From NCBI RefSeq assembly GCF_001499855.1, contig NZ_LQIK01000006.1, positions 124,001-188,000 of the forward strand: a DNA stretch of 64,000 nucleotides. The letters run 5' to 3'. The notes beneath the pieces are model-generated. The model was not told the DNA's origin. It was given only the letters and a program-made list of their open reading frames with translations, and made no database searches. The DNA is from Mycobacterium sp. GA-0227b. Lineage in GTDB: Bacteria; Actinomycetota; Actinomycetes; Mycobacteriales; Mycobacteriaceae. Shown here piece after piece: positions 1 through 9,454 of the stretch. Position 1 is the stretch's first letter; each line of letters starts with the position of its first letter. The position numbers and the translations under genes were made by a program.

Positions 1-303
1 TATTACGCGCCGTCGATGACGGACCTGGACACCTGGAGCACCGACCGCGTGCACGGCTCCACCAAGGGACACATCCTGTTCGCCGCTGCGGCCGCCGAAG
101 CGCTCGGCTTGCCGGGCAGCAATCACGATTGGGCACGGGCCTCGGAACGACCACGGCGGCCTCCGCTGCGGTCACAGGCCTATTCCCAGCTGCTGTGGAC
201 CCGCAATCTGCTGATGCCGTGGCTCTGGAGCCACTTGCGCGGCCGCTCGAGCGGAGAGGGCCGCGGACCGAGACGCCCTCGGCTGGAGGTCCTGGCGGCT
301 TAG
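1..303 (+). CDS. SGNH/GDSL-type hydrolase, C-terminal end (partial)
   Basis: The gene enters from the left edge; about 100 codons are visible in frame 1, beginning YYAPSMTDLD. The segment DRVHGSTKGH carries the Asp-x-x-His pair that closes the catalytic triad of SGNH/GDSL esterases, followed by the usual C-terminal alanine-rich helix. The Ser, Gly and Asn blocks lie outside the window, so substrate and completeness cannot be judged. Its stop codon overlaps the stop of the convergent downstream gene by three bases. Confidence 0.75.
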   Translation, partial: YYAPSMTDLDTWSTDRVHGSTKGHILFAAAAAEALGLPGSNHDWARASERPRRPPLRSQAYSQLLWTRNLLMPWLWSHLRGRSSGEGRGPRRPRLEVLAA

Positions 304-665
304 ATCCCGAGGAACGGCAGCGGGATCGGCGACTGGCCGTTGCCGATCGACGACATCATCGCCGGGCAGAACATCGAGACCGCGATGCCGGTGAACATCG
401 TCGCCGGTCCCAGCGACATGCCACCCATGTCGGCGACCTTGGCGGCGACGTCGGCCGCGTTCTGGCTCGGATCGGCCAACATGGGGCACACCTGCTGGCC
501 GACGGCCACGGCGCTGCCCGGATCACTCATGACGACCCCGGCCTCGGTCACTGCGTTCAGGAACGCATCGTCGACGGGATCGGCCTGCGCGGGCGCGGTC
601 ACGACGGCCGTCGCGCCGAGAAGCCCGGCGGTCAGCGCCAGCGTCGTCAGGGATTTGCGAAGCAC
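300..665 (-). CDS. DUF732-type small secreted protein
   Basis: A 121-residue protein with an N-terminal signal peptide (MLRKSLTTLALTAGLLGATAV, probable cleavage after AQA near residue 28). The mature part, with DDAFLNAVTEAGV, a G-x-x-VC motif and two cysteines, fits the DUF732 family that mycobacteria carry in many copies. The family is exported; its molecular role is unknown. A second DUF732 protein lies in the mmpL operon at 42788. It is convergent with the hydrolase on its left and codirectional with the gene on its right. Confidence 0.8.
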   Translation of the reverse strand: MLRKSLTTLALTAGLLGATAVVTAPAQADPVDDAFLNAVTEAGVVMSDPGSAVAVGQQVCPMLADPSQNAADVAAKVADMGGMSLGPATMFTGIAVSMFCPAMMSSIGNGQSPIPLPFLGI

Positions 666-689
666 CCGCGAATCGTACGCTGTCCGCCG

Positions 690-1274
690 CTAGATTCCCG
701 TCCAGGCGGTGTCGATGGTGGCTCCCACGTCGATGACCTTGGCTTTCTTCGACGCGGGGCTGTCGATCTCGCCGGCCACGTGCGCGGCGATGAACCGCCT
801 GATCTCGGCGTCGATGCCCCCGAGTATGCGCACCACCTCGCCGCGCAGCGACTTCGACGTGACATGGATGGAAATGTCGGAGGCCCGCGGCTTCTCCACG
901 TCGAGGATCAGCAGCAGAGGGTCGGCCGCACGTGCGGTGGCGCGTAGGGCGATCTCGCCGAAGACCATGAACTTGGGTTTGTCGATCCGCAGGTCGACAA
1001 CCATGTCGATCTCCAACGGGATGCGGATCGCGAACGTGATCAGCGCGCCGACCTCGCGGGTCAGCCGTGGCTCCTGGATCCGGACATTCGCCGTGACCTT
1101 GGCGATCTTGCCCGGCCCCTGAGCGATCGGGCCCATCTCGAACTCGTCGCCGGCGATCTCGGCGATCGCGTTGCCGACGCGCTCCTCGGTCACCGCGACC
1201 TCGAAGAATCTGCGGCCGAATTCCTCGTAGGTGATCTCGTCGGTGATCTCGTCGTCGGCAGCCATGGTGCTCAT
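690..1274 (-). CDS. Conserved mycobacterial protein of unknown function
   Basis: A 194-residue soluble protein without signal peptide or membrane segment. It starts with an acidic stretch (MAADDEITDEITYEEF) and is then rich in alternating hydrophobic beta-strand-like segments (IRIPLEIDMVVDLRIDKPKFMVFGEIAL). The start could also be the internal ATG three codons downstream. I do not recognise a named domain; the composition suggests a lipid-binding-like beta fold, but this is only an impression. It lies 24 bases upstream of the DUF732 gene on the same strand and may be cotranscribed with it. Confidence 0.7.
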   Translation of the reverse strand: MSTMAADDEITDEITYEEFGRRFFEVAVTEERVGNAIAEIAGDEFEMGPIAQGPGKIAKVTANVRIQEPRLTREVGALITFAIRIPLEIDMVVDLRIDKPKFMVFGEIALRATARAADPLLLILDVEKPRASDISIHVTSKSLRGEVVRILGGIDAEIRRFIAAHVAGEIDSPASKKAKVIDVGATIDTAWTGI

Positions 1275-1364
1275 ACCGTCTCACGTCCGGCGCGCCGACC
1301 GCGTCCGACGCGACCGAATCGATACTTCACCTGCCGCGAACCCTGTTTGTGCCTGATGTCAATG

Positions 1365-1547
1365 TCAACGACCGTCGTCGCTGCGTGCCTCGGCCCCGGT
1401 CTCGCCCGCGTCGATCGCGTCGTCGGAGAACGTGCGGCCCACGTAGCTGCCGTCGTCGTCGCCTTCCTTGCCGACGCGTGAGGCTGCGACGTGGTCGTCG
1501 TCGGCGACGTCCTGTTCGCTGTTGTCGTCGTCTTCACGCGGAATCAT
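1365..1547 (-). CDS. Short acidic hypothetical protein
   Basis: A 60-codon reading frame for a very acidic, probably disordered protein (MIPREDDDNSEQD...). It fills the gap between two genes on the same strand. The ribosome-binding site is weak. The strong amino-acid bias (Asp/Glu/Ser, few hydrophobics) and the ATG start support coding, but the product is too short and too low in complexity to be sure. No function can be proposed. Confidence 0.5.
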   Translation of the reverse strand: MIPREDDDNSEQDVADDDHVAASRVGKEGDDDGSYVGRTFSDDAIDAGETGAEARSDDGR

Positions 1548-1580
1548 GCGGCGGGGTTACCCGTCGCCGAGGCGATCGAA

Positions 1581-2387
1581 TCAGGTCACGCTGCCGGCGG
1601 AGTAATAGCGGATCCGCCTGATCGCGAACGGCTTGGCCGCCACATCGGCGATCATCACGTCGCGGCCGGTGGCGCCGTCGATGCCGCAGACCAGGCTGTA
1701 ACCGGAGCCGATCACCTTGCGGGGCCGGACGCCGGTCAAGCGGGTCAACAGTTCGGTGCCGCTCATCGGCGTATGGTCACCCGCGGTGATCTGCGTGCCA
1801 CCGCCCAACCAGCGTCGCACCCCGACCTCGTCACCGGCCCGCGCGGCCGCGAGGAACTCGCCGAACCGCCGCTTGCCAGGCGGGCCGGTGCCGCGGAATC
1901 CGCCGAGAAATCCGAGTGTCCCGACGACGCCCTGGTTGGTCAGCAGCCCCTTGGTCAGCGCAACTGTGGCGGGCACCGAGCGGACTCCGCTGCGAAGGAA
2001 CTGCCCCACCATCGCGGGTAGCTCCCAAAAAGCTGACAGCTCAGCTATTTTCAGTTCTCCACCGGTGTCTTCCAGGTGGTAGCGCAGATAGGCGGGTATT
2101 CGCATCGTCAGCCCGCCCGACATCTGGACCTCGAGTTCCAGGTCCCGGATGACGGTGGCGCCGGCCACGATGTCGACGTCGCGATGGAAGGTGATGTCAC
2201 GCGGACCGATGAAGGTGTTGTAGAAGCGGGTGATCGCCATGGTGCCGCGGTGTGGTTGCGAGCCCACTGGGTCTTCGATGAGTCCGTCGAAGGTGAACGC
2301 GGCTACCCACGCGTCGCGGTCGTGGACGGTGACCGCTGCCGGGGATCGCTCGACGGCGGCCAAGGCGTCCTCCGGTGAGATTGCCAT
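1581..2387 (-). CDS. NTF2-like (SnoaL/ketosteroid-isomerase fold) protein
   Basis: A 268-residue protein. The N-terminal half (AVTVHDRDAWVAAFTFDGLIEDPVGSQPHRG) is a typical SnoaL/NTF2 opening in which a helix leads into a conical beta sheet; a second, less clear half follows from about residue 150. In this fold the pocket binds or isomerises small hydrophobic molecules, but no catalytic Asp pair can be assigned. ATG at 2387 is preferred because an AGG element lies about 8 bases upstream; a GTG at 2402 is the alternative. Confidence 0.7.
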   Translation of the reverse strand: MAISPEDALAAVERSPAAVTVHDRDAWVAAFTFDGLIEDPVGSQPHRGTMAITRFYNTFIGPRDITFHRDVDIVAGATVIRDLELEVQMSGGLTMRIPAYLRYHLEDTGGELKIAELSAFWELPAMVGQFLRSGVRSVPATVALTKGLLTNQGVVGTLGFLGGFRGTGPPGKRRFGEFLAAARAGDEVGVRRWLGGGTQITAGDHTPMSGTELLTRLTGVRPRKVIGSGYSLVCGIDGATGRDVMIADVAAKPFAIRRIRYYSAGSVT

Positions 2388-2493
2388 AAGGTTGCCTACC
2401 ACCTGAGGATCGCTTCAGTCGACTACTCGCACACCTGCGGGCACACTGGGGCCTATCGCCGCGCAGTGGTGCGGGGCGGCAGGAGGAAGCACG

Positions 2494-2901
2494 ATGAGCA
2501 GCAACGGCCCGTTCGGGTTCGATCCCGAAGAGTTCGACCGCGTTGTCCGCGAGGCGGGTGAAGGGCTGCGCGATGCGCTCGACGGCCTCGGCAGGTTCTT
2601 CAGCACCTCCGGGGAACGCGCCGGCTGGGCGAACCTGGTCGACGAGTTCACCCGCTCCTCTCGGCCACGGCGCCAGCCGGAGACGACCGGTGAGACCGGT
2701 GACGGGGTGTGGGCGATCTACACCGTCGACGCCGACGGCGGGGCCCACATCGAGCAGGTGTATCCCACCGAGCTGGACGCGTTGCGGGCGAACAAGAACA
2801 ACACCGACCCCGCCCGCAAGGTGCGGTTCCTTCCTTACGGAATCGCGGTCAGTGTGTTGGACGCATCCGAGACCGACCCCACGCCGACCGACGAGGACTA
2901 A
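2494..2901 (+). CDS. Conserved mycobacterial hypothetical protein
   Basis: A 135-residue soluble protein beginning MSSNGPFGFDPEEFDRVVRE, preceded by a GGAGGAAG ribosome-binding site. The N-terminal half is helical and glycine-rich; the second half (DGVWAIYTVDADGGAHIEQVYPTELDALRANK) looks like a small beta-alpha domain. I recall proteins of this type as common mycobacterial hypotheticals; no function is known to me. Its stop overlaps the stop of the convergent SRPBCC gene by four bases. Confidence 0.75.
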   Translation: MSSNGPFGFDPEEFDRVVREAGEGLRDALDGLGRFFSTSGERAGWANLVDEFTRSSRPRRQPETTGETGDGVWAIYTVDADGGAHIEQVYPTELDALRANKNNTDPARKVRFLPYGIAVSVLDASETDPTPTDED

Positions 2902-3374
2902 CGCTCGAAGCTCCGGCGGATGCCGAGCAGCATCTCGCGGTGCGCATTCACCGCCTGCCGGGTGACGAACGAGGCCAGCGGTCGAGGCGCTTGGATACAG
3001 ATGCGCTCGGTCACGCGGGTACCGCAGGGCGTCGAATCGAAGCCGACGCGGCTGCGCAGCCGTACGCCGGGGAACTGCCGAGCTTCCGCGGTCACCTCAC
3101 CGGTCACCGGAACGGTCAACCGCGCCCGGTAGGTGATGCGCAGCGTGGCCGGTCCCAACCGGATACGGTCGGTGACCCGATAGGTCTGTTGGTAGCCGTG
3201 CTCCACCTGAACGTGGGCGGTCGAGCGCACCGCAACGACGAGCGGATGGACCGTCGCGATGTTGTCGAGGTCGACATAGAACGCGCGGACATCGGCGGGC
3301 GGGGCAGGCACCTCCTCGGTGAGCACCCGCTGCGCGCGGGTCATCAGCCAACTCAGGGAATTCGCCTGCGGCAC
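2898..3374 (-). CDS. SRPBCC (START/Bet v1-like) family protein
   Basis: A 158-residue protein with the pattern of polyketide-cyclase/START-like ligand-binding proteins: VPAPPADVRAFYVDLDNIATVHPLVVAV near the N-terminus, then repeated amphipathic beta strands and a long C-terminal helix (FVTRQAVNAHREMLLGIRRSFE). The family binds lipids or aromatic polyketides in an internal cavity. The GTG start at 3374 lies directly after the antigen 85 gene on the same strand, so the two are probably cotranscribed; ATG at 3344 is an alternative start. Confidence 0.7.
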   Translation of the reverse strand: MPQANSLSWLMTRAQRVLTEEVPAPPADVRAFYVDLDNIATVHPLVVAVRSTAHVQVEHGYQQTYRVTDRIRLGPATLRITYRARLTVPVTGEVTAEARQFPGVRLRSRVGFDSTPCGTRVTERICIQAPRPLASFVTRQAVNAHREMLLGIRRSFER

Positions 3375-3375
3375 C

Positions 3376-4428
<1,053 letters not shown>

Positions 4429-4441
4429 TCACCAGCGGTTT

Positions 4442-4470
4442 TTGACAAAGAAGCACCATCATTATAAAAA
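4442..4470 (+). promoter_or_regulatory. Strong sigma-A-like promoter with A/T-rich operator-like block
   Basis: TTGACA at 4442-4447 is a perfect -35 hexamer. TATAAA at 4463 lies 15 bases downstream (TAAAAA at 4465 would give a 17-base spacer). The A/T block continues as TAACGAAATAG to 4481, resembling the TAAAATAGTAAARATAG element found before other operons of this region. The Rieske oxygenase start follows about 35 bases downstream. Confidence 0.6.
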
Positions 4471-4507
4471 TAACGAAATAGCCCCCGGCCCCTTCCGAGG
4501 ATCAGTG

Positions 4508-5644
4508 ATGGACCGCGACCTGCTCATCGACCTCACCCGGCGCGCGGTCAAACTTGCTCGCGACAACACCACCGATCTTCTGCCGGCCGAGTGCAGGGTG
4601 AGCGTGGACAGCTATATCTCGGTGCACCGCCATGACCAGGATGTCGAGCTGCTGAGCCGGTCCCCGCAACTGGTGGGCTATTCGTCGGAACTCCCGCGGC
4701 CCGGCACCTACTGCACCAAGACCGTCATGGGCCGCTCGGTGCTGCTCACCAGGGCGGCCGATGGGCTGGTGCGCGCGTTCGACAACGTATGTCTGCACCG
4801 GCAATCGCGGATCGCCGACGGCTGCGGCGCGGCCCGGCGACTGGCCTGTCCGTACCATTCGTGGACCTACGACCTCAACGGCGCACTGACCGCGGTGCCG
4901 GGTAAGGAGGGCTTTCCCGAAGCGGCATCGGGCACAACGACGCTGACCGAACTGCCGGCCGCCGAATGCGCGGGATTCCTGTGGCTCTCGCTGGACCGCG
5001 GTGCGACGTTGGACATCCCGGCCTTCCTCGGCCCGCTGGCCGACGAACTGGACTCCTGGGGTATCGGCCGCTGGTCGCCGCTGGGTGAGAAGGTGCTCGA
5101 CTGCCCGATCAACTGGAAGCTGGCGATCGACACGTTCGCCGAGAACTACCACTTCGCGACCGTGCACAGGACCACATTTGCGACCATCGCCCGCAGCAAC
5201 TGCACGGTCTTCGACTCGTTCGGCCCGCATCATCGACTCGTGTTTCCGCTCAACGGGATCCGTGATCTCGAGGAAGTCCCCGAGGAGCAGTGGGACCCGC
5301 TGCACCACATGGTGGTGATCTACGCGCTGTTCCCGAACATCGTGTTGTCCTGCACCATCGCCAACGGCGAGCTGTTTCGCGTCTATCCGGGGCAGGGTCC
5401 CGGGCGCTCGATCACCGTGCACCAGAACTCGACCCCGCTGGACCTCACCGACGAATCCGTCGCCGCCGGCGCGGCCGCGGTCTTCGACTATGCGCACGCG
5501 ACCGTCCGTGACGAGGACTACGCGTTGGTCGCCGCGCTTCAGGCCAACCTGGAATCCGGTGTTCGCGAAAACCTGGTGTTCGGCCGCAACGAGCCAGGCC
5601 TGCAGCACCGGCACGCCAGTTGGGCCCGGGCGCTGGGAGCCTGA
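4508..5644 (+). CDS. Rieske non-haem iron oxygenase, alpha subunit
   Basis: A 378-residue ring-hydroxylating-type oxygenase. The Rieske 2Fe-2S ligands are Cys95-x-His97 and Cys114-x-x-His117 (CLHRQ...CPYHSW). The mononuclear iron site follows at NYHFATVH (His215, His220). Such enzymes insert one or two oxygen atoms using electrons from a ferredoxin or reductase. ATG 4508 is chosen because CGAGGATC just upstream supplies a ribosome-binding site and longer versions would run into the promoter. It stands alone as a transcription unit, convergent with the next gene; no reductase or beta subunit is adjacent. Substrate unknown. Confidence 0.9.
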   Translation: MDRDLLIDLTRRAVKLARDNTTDLLPAECRVSVDSYISVHRHDQDVELLSRSPQLVGYSSELPRPGTYCTKTVMGRSVLLTRAADGLVRAFDNVCLHRQSRIADGCGAARRLACPYHSWTYDLNGALTAVPGKEGFPEAASGTTTLTELPAAECAGFLWLSLDRGATLDIPAFLGPLADELDSWGIGRWSPLGEKVLDCPINWKLAIDTFAENYHFATVHRTTFATIARSNCTVFDSFGPHHRLVFPLNGIRDLEEVPEEQWDPLHHMVVIYALFPNIVLSCTIANGELFRVYPGQGPGRSITVHQNSTPLDLTDESVAAGAAAVFDYAHATVRDEDYALVAALQANLESGVRENLVFGRNEPGLQHRHASWARALGA

Positions 5645-5648
5645 CAGC

Positions 5649-6965
5649 TCAGGGTGACAGCGCCTCGACGAGGTCGTCGACGATCTGCGCGGTCCGCGGG
5701 TCGGCCCCGGGACGTATCCGGCCGGTGAGATAGTCGATCGCCTCACCGCCCTGCCCGGAGTCGATCAATTCGCGAAGCGGCGCGACCGCGGGCCGCCCGA
5801 CCGCAGTGGCCAGCACGTCGATCAACTCCCAGTCGCGGTAGAGCGCGAGCGAGCGCTCGTAGAACGCGAATCCGCTCACCGGTTCGCCGCGCAGCGTCCC
5901 GGTATACCGATACGGACCCTCCATGTATTCCAGCGGTAGCGCATGAGCCGGTGCGGGAATCAGCGGTTCGCCGGTCAGGTCGAGGTCGAGCGCGCGCGAC
6001 GTCAGGCGGTGCCGGTCCGGCAGGTACCGAGCCGTGCGCGGTGGCGGCACCAGCGTCCGCACCGACTCCGGCCAGCGCACGTAACCGTGCACTGCGACCT
6101 CGATGTCGTCCGCGTACTCGGGTGCGGTAGTGCCGTCGGGGAAACTGACCGTCGCACCCGAGAACGGTTGCAGCGCATTGTGTTCGGCGCGGTCGAACTG
6201 ATGCCAGATGCTGAGGTCCACGCCGTTGTCGAGGTTGATGGTGCGCCACTCGTGCGCGCGCCAGCGGATGTCGCCGTCGGGGCCGCCGGCGTTTGCCACC
6301 AACGGGAACCACTGCCGGTCGACGTGGCCTGACGTACCCGATACGCGTTCGGACAGCGCGCCCCACGTCAACGTGCCCGTCATCGACATTCCGGTCTGGA
6401 AGTACGAATACGTGCCCGCCTGGCCGAAGCAGTCGATCCGGCCGTTGTGCGCGGCGGCACCCAGTGGCACCGGTGCCCGCGATGGCGTCACATTGAGTGT
6501 CACGCGCAGCGAATGACCGGTCACCGGATCGGTGCCGACAAAATCGACATCGTAGGTGTAGGGCAACAACTCGCCGCGAGCGTCGCGGCAGGTCTGCCAC
6601 GACGCAATGCCGGAGCTGCTGTCGTAGGCGATTCCGAGGTGCCCCTCGGCCAGTGTGAGTTTCGGCCTCGCGCCCGGCGCCATGTTCGCAGGCGGCATGT
6701 CATAGTCGGTATAGCTTGCGTAGACACCGGTGTCGAGGTCGAACACCGCCAGGGTGTAGAAGTCCGCGACGATCGACTCGCCAGGCCGGTTCTTGTTGAC
6801 GATCGAGAGAAACGCATATCGCCGGCCGGACTCCGCGGTCAACTCGCCGGCGAGAAACCAGGTGTCGGACTGGAAGTCAGGGTGGACCGCCTCGGCGGCC
6901 GGGAAATCGAGCTGCGGGTCACCGGCGACCAGCGAGAACGGATACCGACGCCAGTCCTCGCCCAC
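5649..6965 (-). CDS. AttH/CrtC-type lipocalin-like protein
   Basis: A 438-residue protein without signal peptide. The segments SDTWFLAGELTAESGRRYAFLSIVNK, GKIxDCFGQAGTYSYFQTGMSMTGTL-like and SGTSGHVDRQWFP resemble the AttH / carotenoid 1,2-hydratase (CrtC) family, which has two lipocalin-like barrels and acts on terpenoid or lipid substrates. Hydration or hydrolysis of an isoprenoid-like double bond is a possible role, but this is inference. It is transcribed divergently from the aldehyde dehydrogenase and convergently with the Rieske oxygenase. Confidence 0.7.
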   Translation of the reverse strand: MGEDWRRYPFSLVAGDPQLDFPAAEAVHPDFQSDTWFLAGELTAESGRRYAFLSIVNKNRPGESIVADFYTLAVFDLDTGVYASYTDYDMPPANMAPGARPKLTLAEGHLGIAYDSSSGIASWQTCRDARGELLPYTYDVDFVGTDPVTGHSLRVTLNVTPSRAPVPLGAAAHNGRIDCFGQAGTYSYFQTGMSMTGTLTWGALSERVSGTSGHVDRQWFPLVANAGGPDGDIRWRAHEWRTINLDNGVDLSIWHQFDRAEHNALQPFSGATVSFPDGTTAPEYADDIEVAVHGYVRWPESVRTLVPPPRTARYLPDRHRLTSRALDLDLTGEPLIPAPAHALPLEYMEGPYRYTGTLRGEPVSGFAFYERSLALYRDWELIDVLATAVGRPAVAPLRELIDSGQGGEAIDYLTGRIRPGADPRTAQIVDDLVEALSP

Positions 6966-6984
6966 GTGTCCACTCCTCGGGGGT

Positions 6985-7012
6985 TTTCTTGCTATGTTTG
7001 CATTAATAGCGA
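6985..7012. promoter_or_regulatory. Divergent promoter region with imperfect GCTAT...ATAGC repeat
   Basis: The 94 bases between the divergent AttH-like and aldehyde dehydrogenase genes hold one A/T-rich patch reading GCTATGTTTGCATTAATAGC. It is an imperfect inverted repeat. Read on the minus strand, TGCAAACATAGC matches part of the 36251-36268 element. Promoters for both genes must lie here; no clear -35/-10 pair was assigned. Confidence 0.35.
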
Positions 7013-7059
7013 CCTTAGTGGGCAGGCGGTCGCGCCGTGCCGGAACGGGAGGCGCAAAG

Positions 7060-8514
7060 ATGAGATCTCTTGTCTACGATCGGCTTTTCCTCGGCGGCCG
7101 GTGGACGGAACCGTCGACCGGGCGGCGGCTCCAGGTCGTCTCCCCGCACACCGAGGAGCACATCGGCGAAACGCCCGAGGCGGGTCCCGACGACGTCGAC
7201 CGGGCGGTGACCGCGGCACGAACCGCGTTCGACGAGGGGCCGTGGCCGCGGATGACCGTCGACGACCGGATGGCGGTGATCGACAAGCTCGCGACGGTCT
7301 ACACCGCCCACACCGACGAGATGGCCGACCTCATCACCGCCGAGATGGGCTCACCACGCAGCTTCAGCAGGCTCGGTCAGGCGGTGGGAGCCGTCGCGCA
7401 GATGCATCTGAACCTCGCCACCGCCCGCGACTATCCGTGGCTCGAGCGGCGGCGTGGCTTGTTCGGCGACGTGCAGATCCGCCGTGCGCCCGTCGGTGTC
7501 GTCGGCGCGATCGTGCCGTGGAACGTGCCGCAGTTCCTGATCATGCCGAAGATGATCCCGGCGCTCATCGCGGGCTGCACGGTCGTGGTGAAGCCCGCCC
7601 CCGAAACCCCGATCGACGCGATGTGGCTGGCTGAGATGCTCGACGAGGTCGACCTGCCCGAAGGCGTGGTGTCGATCGTCCCGGGCGGCCGTGCGACCGG
7701 CGAGAGCCTGATCCGCCATCCCGGCGTCGACAAGATCTCCTTCACCGGTTCGTCGGCGACCGGCAGGCACATCGCCGCGGTCTGCGGTGAACAGCTCAAG
7801 CGGGTCAGCCTGGAACTGGGCGGCAAATCGGCGGCGATCATCCTCGACGACGCCGACATCGGCCGCACCGTCAGCCATTTGAAGATGGCGAGCCTGATGA
7901 ACAACGGGCAGGCCTGCGTCGCGCAGACCCGAATCCTGGTCAGCGAACGACGCCACGACGAGTTGGTCGACGCGCTCGCCGACATGATGTCGGGTCTGAA
8001 CGTGGGTGACCCGGCAGACGAGGCCACCGACGTCGGCCCCCTGGTCGCGCAGCGGCAACAGCAACGGGTACAGGGCTACATCGAGTCGGGCATCGCCGAG
8101 GGCGCGCGAATGGTGTTGGGCGGCATCGACTCTCCCTTCGACCGGGGCTGGTACGTCCGGCCGACGCTGTTCGCCGACGCGACCAACGACATGCGGATCG
8201 CCCGCGAGGAGATCTTCGGCCCGGTGCTGACGGTGCTGAAGTATTCCGACGAAAGTGACGCGGTGCGGATCGCCAACGACACCGACTACGGCTTGGCGGG
8301 TTCGGTGTGGACCGACGACGTCGCGCGCGGACTGGAGATCGCCGCCCAGATCCGGACGGGCACATATGGAATCAACATGTACACCTTGGACACCACGATG
8401 CCCTTCGGCGGGTTCAAACAGTCCGGCATCGGTCGCGAATTCGGCGCCGAGGGACTGAGTGAGTACGTCGAACTCCAGACCACGGTGAGCGCCGACCCGC
8501 TGCCGCAGCTTTAG
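7060..8514 (+). CDS. NAD(P)-dependent aldehyde dehydrogenase
   Basis: A 484-residue ALDH-superfamily enzyme of normal length. Catalytic residues are visible: Asn155 in PWNVPQF, Lys178 in VVKPAPETP, Glu252 in LELGGKS and Cys286 in NNGQACVAQT; the C-terminal EEIFGPVL and PFGGFKQSGIGRE motifs are intact. It oxidises an aldehyde to the acid, plausibly downstream of the P450/ADH steps in this block. ATG 7060 has a GGGAGG ribosome-binding site; a longer open frame upstream lacks one. Its stop overlaps that of the convergent MaoC gene by three bases. Confidence 0.92.
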   Translation: MRSLVYDRLFLGGRWTEPSTGRRLQVVSPHTEEHIGETPEAGPDDVDRAVTAARTAFDEGPWPRMTVDDRMAVIDKLATVYTAHTDEMADLITAEMGSPRSFSRLGQAVGAVAQMHLNLATARDYPWLERRRGLFGDVQIRRAPVGVVGAIVPWNVPQFLIMPKMIPALIAGCTVVVKPAPETPIDAMWLAEMLDEVDLPEGVVSIVPGGRATGESLIRHPGVDKISFTGSSATGRHIAAVCGEQLKRVSLELGGKSAAIILDDADIGRTVSHLKMASLMNNGQACVAQTRILVSERRHDELVDALADMMSGLNVGDPADEATDVGPLVAQRQQQRVQGYIESGIAEGARMVLGGIDSPFDRGWYVRPTLFADATNDMRIAREEIFGPVLTVLKYSDESDAVRIANDTDYGLAGSVWTDDVARGLEIAAQIRTGTYGINMYTLDTTMPFGGFKQSGIGREFGAEGLSEYVELQTTVSADPLPQL

Positions 8515-8927
8515 GACGAGAACTCCAGCGTCACCTCCGCTGGACAGCACAACTCTCCGCGCTGATTGGAGACGGTGATCTCCAGGTCGACCAGTCGGCG
8601 CTCCCGCTTCGCGACGACGCGGCCGCGGCCCACCATCGAGTCACCCGCGTAGATCGAACCGAGCAGCGTGACTTTGCGCCGCACCACCCTGCTGCAGGGC
8701 CCGGCCCAGTCCGTGGCGATCCTGTCGACGAAGCCGGCGATGTGCATGGTGTTGACGAAGATCGTGGGGTGGCCGTGCTGCCCGGCGTAGACCGGATCGT
8801 AGTGCGCCGGAAAGTAATCCCATGTCGCGCCGGGGTTCATGACGACCCGCTGGTAGTCGATCGGATCGATCACCTCGGGTAACTCCGTGGGCACCGTGAC
8901 GTCCGCCCAGGCGACACCGCACGTCAC
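8511..8927 (-). CDS. MaoC-like hydratase, C-terminal-type subunit
   Basis: A 138-residue hot-dog-fold protein. DPVYAGQHGHPTIFVNTMHIAGFVDRIATDWAG followed by VVRRKVTLLGSIYAGDSMVGRGRVV fits the (R)-hydratase/MaoC pattern, though the canonical Asp-x-His of the hydratase motif is not obvious. It starts at a GTG overlapping the stop of the upstream MaoC-like gene (GTGA), so the two are translationally coupled and probably form a heteromeric enoyl-CoA hydratase, as ChsH1/ChsH2 do in cholesterol side-chain degradation. Last gene of a five-gene operon. Confidence 0.75.
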   Translation of the reverse strand: MTCGVAWADVTVPTELPEVIDPIDYQRVVMNPGATWDYFPAHYDPVYAGQHGHPTIFVNTMHIAGFVDRIATDWAGPCSRVVRRKVTLLGSIYAGDSMVGRGRVVAKRERRLVDLEITVSNQRGELCCPAEVTLEFSS

Positions 8928-9454
8928 CGGTCGGCCCCGGGGGTGAAGCGGAACAGCGTGTTGCGGTTGACCGCGACCAGTGTGCCGTCCTGCCGGTGGA
9001 ATTCGTCGCGGGTCTGGACGAAATGGCCTGCGCCAAGGCGCGTGCGCTTCTCCTCGGACACCGCCACGACCTCCTCGACTATGTGTAGGCGGTCACCTTC
9101 GACGATCGTGCAGGGGAACTCGACCTCGTTGGAGGCGTTGATGAACGTCGTGCCCGGCAGGGGGACGCGAATCGCGATCGACGACGTCGGTGGTTCGTCT
9201 GTCGGCAGCCACGGCGGCGGGATCAGCCATCCCATCAGCAGCGCCGGGGGGGCGATCAGCCCACCCCACTGCCGCAGCGCGAATTCCTCATCCCAGTAGG
9301 ACGGATTGCGGTCGCGAACCATCGCGGCGAAATGCTGGATGCGCGCGCCGCTGACCGCCGTTCCGGCGTACCTGGGTGCCGTGCGGGTGCCGACCATTCG
9401 CAACGCGTCCTGGTAGGAGCCGAAGGCGAGGTCGTATCGGATGGGTCGCGTCAC
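8924..9454 (-). CDS. MaoC-like hydratase, N-terminal FAS1-type subunit
   Basis: A 176-residue hot-dog-fold protein with the FAS1-like dehydratase N-terminal pattern: VSGARIQHFAAMVRDRNPSYWDEEFALRQWGGLIAPPALLMGW, then a strand-rich segment with VEFPCTIVEGDRLHIVEEVVAVSEEKRTRLGAGHFV. The GTG at 9454 is chosen because it overlaps the preceding gene's stop as GTGA; a longer frame would overlap that gene extensively. It likely pairs with the downstream MaoC gene to hydrate an enoyl-CoA. Confidence 0.8.
   Translation of the reverse strand: MTRPIRYDLAFGSYQDALRMVGTRTAPRYAGTAVSGARIQHFAAMVRDRNPSYWDEEFALRQWGGLIAPPALLMGWLIPPPWLPTDEPPTSSIAIRVPLPGTTFINASNEVEFPCTIVEGDRLHIVEEVVAVSEEKRTRLGAGHFVQTRDEFHRQDGTLVAVNRNTLFRFTPGADR

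Noticed and set aside
172-947. Long open frames antisense or shifted to real genes (for example 129-947 plus, 523-1284 minus)
   Set aside because: Arg/Gly/Ala-rich shadow frames that come from high GC codon bias; the opposite frames carry signal peptides or known domains.
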